Positions 6,001 to 6,753 of a DNA stretch of 6,753 nucleotides are shown here, piece by piece. Origin of the DNA: an uncultured Slackia sp. (GTDB taxonomy: Bacteria > Actinomycetota > Coriobacteriia > Coriobacteriales > Eggerthellaceae). The stretch lies in contig USEQ01000074.1 of the NCBI GenBank assembly GCA_900553655.1, positions 1 through 6,753 of the forward strand, written 5' to 3'. The position numbers and the translations under genes are program-made. Under the pieces are notes generated by a model. The model saw nothing but the letters and a program-made list of their open reading frames with translations, had not been told where the DNA came from and made no database searches. Numbering within the stretch: the first letter of the stretch is position 1; each line of letters starts with the position of its first letter.

Positions 6001-6753
6001 TACCTGGGCAAGTTTGACAATATTTCCGGTCCGTATTTTTACGACTGGAAACACGATCACTGGACGCTGGATAAGATAGAAGGATGCGAAGGGTCCGATG
6101 CTCATCTTGCCCAGAATCAGCTTGTCGGGGGTGTGGTCTCCTCCGTGCGAGTGAACGGGCATAATGTTGATGTTGGCGGTCATGCTAACTACGGAATAGA
6201 CATCTATACCGACTTCCCGGATTCCGCAGACATGTGGACCAAGCATTTGGCGAGCAACGGATTATTTGAGGTGCATGCGGAAACCCATGAGAACTTCCAG
6301 CTTATGGGCGGTACGTGGGTACGCACAAACGACCACGACTACCACGTAAACAGCGAGCATCACGAAGCACCGCATGAGTATTCGTGGAATATGGGAACCA
6401 TGCTCGGCACCGCGCAGTATTGGGTCGAGGCGCGCTTGGCGGCAGAGGTTGATTTCATGGACGCTGCCGGCACCGCTGATGCGCCCGCTCCTGTAACCGT
6501 GACGCGCGGCTATGAGAAATACGAGAACTATGATCCTGCAACCGGGGCGTATGAGAACAACTATCAGCCGGTGTTGATGAGCGAGGACAAGACGTACACA
6601 TATCGCTACCCCGTTCGCGAGGGATTCGTGGTAAGCGAGTCGGATGAGACTCCCACGAGCGCTGTCCAGTGCGATGACAAGGGCGAACCCCTGACCACCA
6701 CGAGCAAGGCGTCCCCGAGTAACGAAGAGATGCAGCAGAAGCGTCCCGACTCG
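3049..6753 (+). CDS. Giant secreted surface protein (beta-helix plus FxGW repeats), 3' end outside window
   Basis: The frame is open from ATG 3049 to the window edge, at least 1235 codons without a stop. A signal peptide with a very long polar N-region (1-60) leads into a hydrophobic core (61-81) and a probable cut at ALA|Y (87/88). Residues 154-465 form a GLUG-like right-handed beta-helix. It starts with HPFKGSFDGQGHYIIGL and has recurrent GG(I/V)xG rungs and regularly placed DC turns. A linker with NKWVMDDYLGIPVHG (552-566) follows, then three beta-grasp-like repeats ending in FQGW/FLGW (641-644, 766-769, 875-878). These are reminiscent of Flg_new/InlB B-repeats. A less recognisable region with a histidine cluster (1096-1109) comes last. 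It is likely an adhesin or matrix protein exported by Sec. The wall anchor, if any, lies beyond the window. The start overlaps the previous stop (ATGA). ATG 3148 is an alternative start preceded by GGAG. No catalytic motif was seen. Confidence 0.85.
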   Translation, partial: MKDLLKTVAGALARANANTQRPCEFRQRRMEKNMLRTCAQGRDAAVCTTERIAASGGKRGVFALAFLLAVVALFVACSLVVPQKALAYNPDGRTVEVSNVDELLTEISASRMMSYEANIVLTADINFNEFDPEGGKLQEIVDAYGSLTFGTKDHPFKGSFDGQGHYIIGLNYNRDFWKPLANTGLFSFTEDAYIHDIHFKDCYIGADFRGGVLVGQAWNTHIESVRMEDCTISVTPANNSVSLITNAGIMGGIIAGELRGGSYMYDCTVQGGRAVNNSVVGVSGLGGEGLYLGALVGSAENSQIEYCRVLPKEQYYIDRAQDPNVTVYDRDENGHYKYQTEVYNRYEVAVGAVAGQSVYAGGIVGFIKDVDVVDCFSTAWVHTWVANYVGVGAGNIGYVGGIAAHSKSDDTGDTTSQIIRCHYAGNMESYQWNSIAVIPIIQSNVYLAGLVERDWEEDTGIYNSYFKRNDIVGKDSAIEPYPDGYVRAWGDWLGLNYSGGENGPSAQGFGYGPIVDDAKYADRLFWEGEGYDFEGDEQRYSTIDNQIPAHVNKWVMDDYLGIPVHGDSVKATLDFPGAGDVTISQSTMGKEQATADPYNFAVQAVSANETNLTFTATVDNDRTANDALKMVSSDANEGFRFQGWFRNKDVAANHIQQGSHAFFDSMVPPEPNGDQAFNDAGDQLNLVYTAVNSGTGADEGAVFSNNDLFVAYYQAQVLFHGVDGVVLDLTGATNADASDDWYNHQHILPTVPEPVVRDGVDEGAKFLGWTTQKNEVTNGGWPDVTTSELNAMKANGEFFEGGESIERPMDLYPVYASLAANINVIAEGHELDPTSSDTNVREGVVQATVTAKDGKYELGINGLGAEGALPDGYRFLGWYEVELDEQGSPIVDSTHDGVLLYDESKWNNEQNELPATTTSATVYKHGLKLSADATYVIPDSVDLTQKHCYIARFEYRVDYYVMDPNPIKDTEWSKPYLLASVWEPYLGKFDNISGPYFYDWKHDHWTLDKIEGCEGSDAHLAQNQLVGGVVSSVRVNGHNVDVGGHANYGIDIYTDFPDSADMWTKHLASNGLFEVHAETHENFQLMGGTWVRTNDHDYHVNSEHHEAPHEYSWNMGTMLGTAQYWVEARLAAEVDFMDAAGTADAPAPVTVTRGYEKYENYDPATGAYENNYQPVLMSEDKTYTYRYPVREGFVVSESDETPTSAVQCDDKGEPLTTTSKASPSNEEMQQKRPDS
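3138..3150 (+). promoter_or_regulatory. Alternative start site (GGAG + ATG 3148) inside the giant gene
   Basis: GGAG (3138-3141) lies six bases before ATG 3148, codon 34 of the long form. Starting here would shorten the signal peptide N-region to about 27 residues, closer to normal. The ATG at 3049 instead has GGAAGG nine bases upstream and an ATGA overlap with the preceding stop. I annotate the long form, but the choice is not settled by sequence alone. Confidence 0.4.
3676..4404 (+). repeat. Beta-helix rung repeats with a cysteine ladder
   Basis: Within the giant protein, short glycine rungs recur: GGVLVG (210-215), GGIIAG (251-256), LGALVG (292-297), AGGIVG (360-365), VGGIAA (399-404) and LAGLVE (447-452). 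Each of the first five is followed by a turn with a cysteine: MEDC230, MYDC267, EYC307, VVDC375 and IIRC421. FKDC202 precedes the first rung. The last rung has Ser464 at the matching place. This is the layout of GLUG-type parallel beta-helices. Confidence 0.7.
4741..5682 (+). repeat. Three FxGW beta-grasp-like repeats
   Basis: Three divergent modules are seen. They begin near SVKATLDFPGAG (568-579), YYQAQVLFHGVDG (712-724) and NINVIAEGHELD (817-828). They end in FRFQGWF (639-645), AKFLGWT (764-770) and YRFLGWY (873-879). The closing F-x-G-W and the opening strand are the parts conserved in Flg_new/InlB B-type repeats, which form extended stalks in surface proteins. Divergence at the DNA level is high, so recent duplication is not indicated. 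Confidence 0.6.

Noticed and set aside
5479..6246. 255-codon minus-strand open frame
   Set aside because: It is antisense to the continuous frame of the giant protein, with no start context or motif support.
1..6753. CRISPR arrays, tRNA/rRNA genes, insertion sequences or attachment sites
   Set aside because: No regularly spaced repeats, cloverleaf-like sequence, transposase motifs or paired terminal repeats were seen.

Overview
The window reads as a moderately GC-rich, G/C-third-position chromosome of a Gram-positive-type bacterium. It has no outer-membrane genes and carries a SipW-type signal peptidase with cognate secreted substrates. The combination of sipW, TasA/camelysin-like proteins and a very large surface protein with a beta-helix and FxGW repeats resembles gut and oral Coriobacteriia (Eggerthellaceae-like actinobacteria). 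That assignment is from memory of the style of these proteins, not from a search, and should be held loosely.

Layout, all on the + strand: (1) positions 1-118 hold the last 38 codons of an unidentified membrane-anchored protein, followed by a strong intrinsic terminator (141-177). (2) A gene-poor stretch of about 430 bases holds a perfect 11+11 bp inverted repeat (272-299). It is superimposed on a good sigma-A-type promoter whose -35 begins in the last two bases of the left arm and whose -10 lies just beyond the right arm. A leader of roughly 290 nt follows, with a run of nine G. (3) sipW signal peptidase, 606-1475. (4) A TasA/camelysin-like protein with a SipW-cognate signal peptide, 1563-2315. 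(5) A very stable GC hairpin without a U-run, 2356-2382. (6) A second, divergent TasA-like protein, 2414-3052. (7) Through an ATGA overlap, a giant secreted protein from 3049 that is still open at the window end (at least 1235 codons).

The four genes form a self-consistent export module. SipW is the membrane peptidase, the two TasA-like proteins are its probable substrates and candidate fibre or matrix subunits, and the giant beta-helix/FxGW protein is the candidate adhesin or matrix partner, translationally coupled to the second subunit. The single operator-like promoter at the front suggests that the whole module is switched as one unit. The intergenic hairpins (1497-1542 and 2356-2382) are candidates for setting unequal levels of the individual products. 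The long minus-strand open frames antisense to the genes are judged to be coding shadows.
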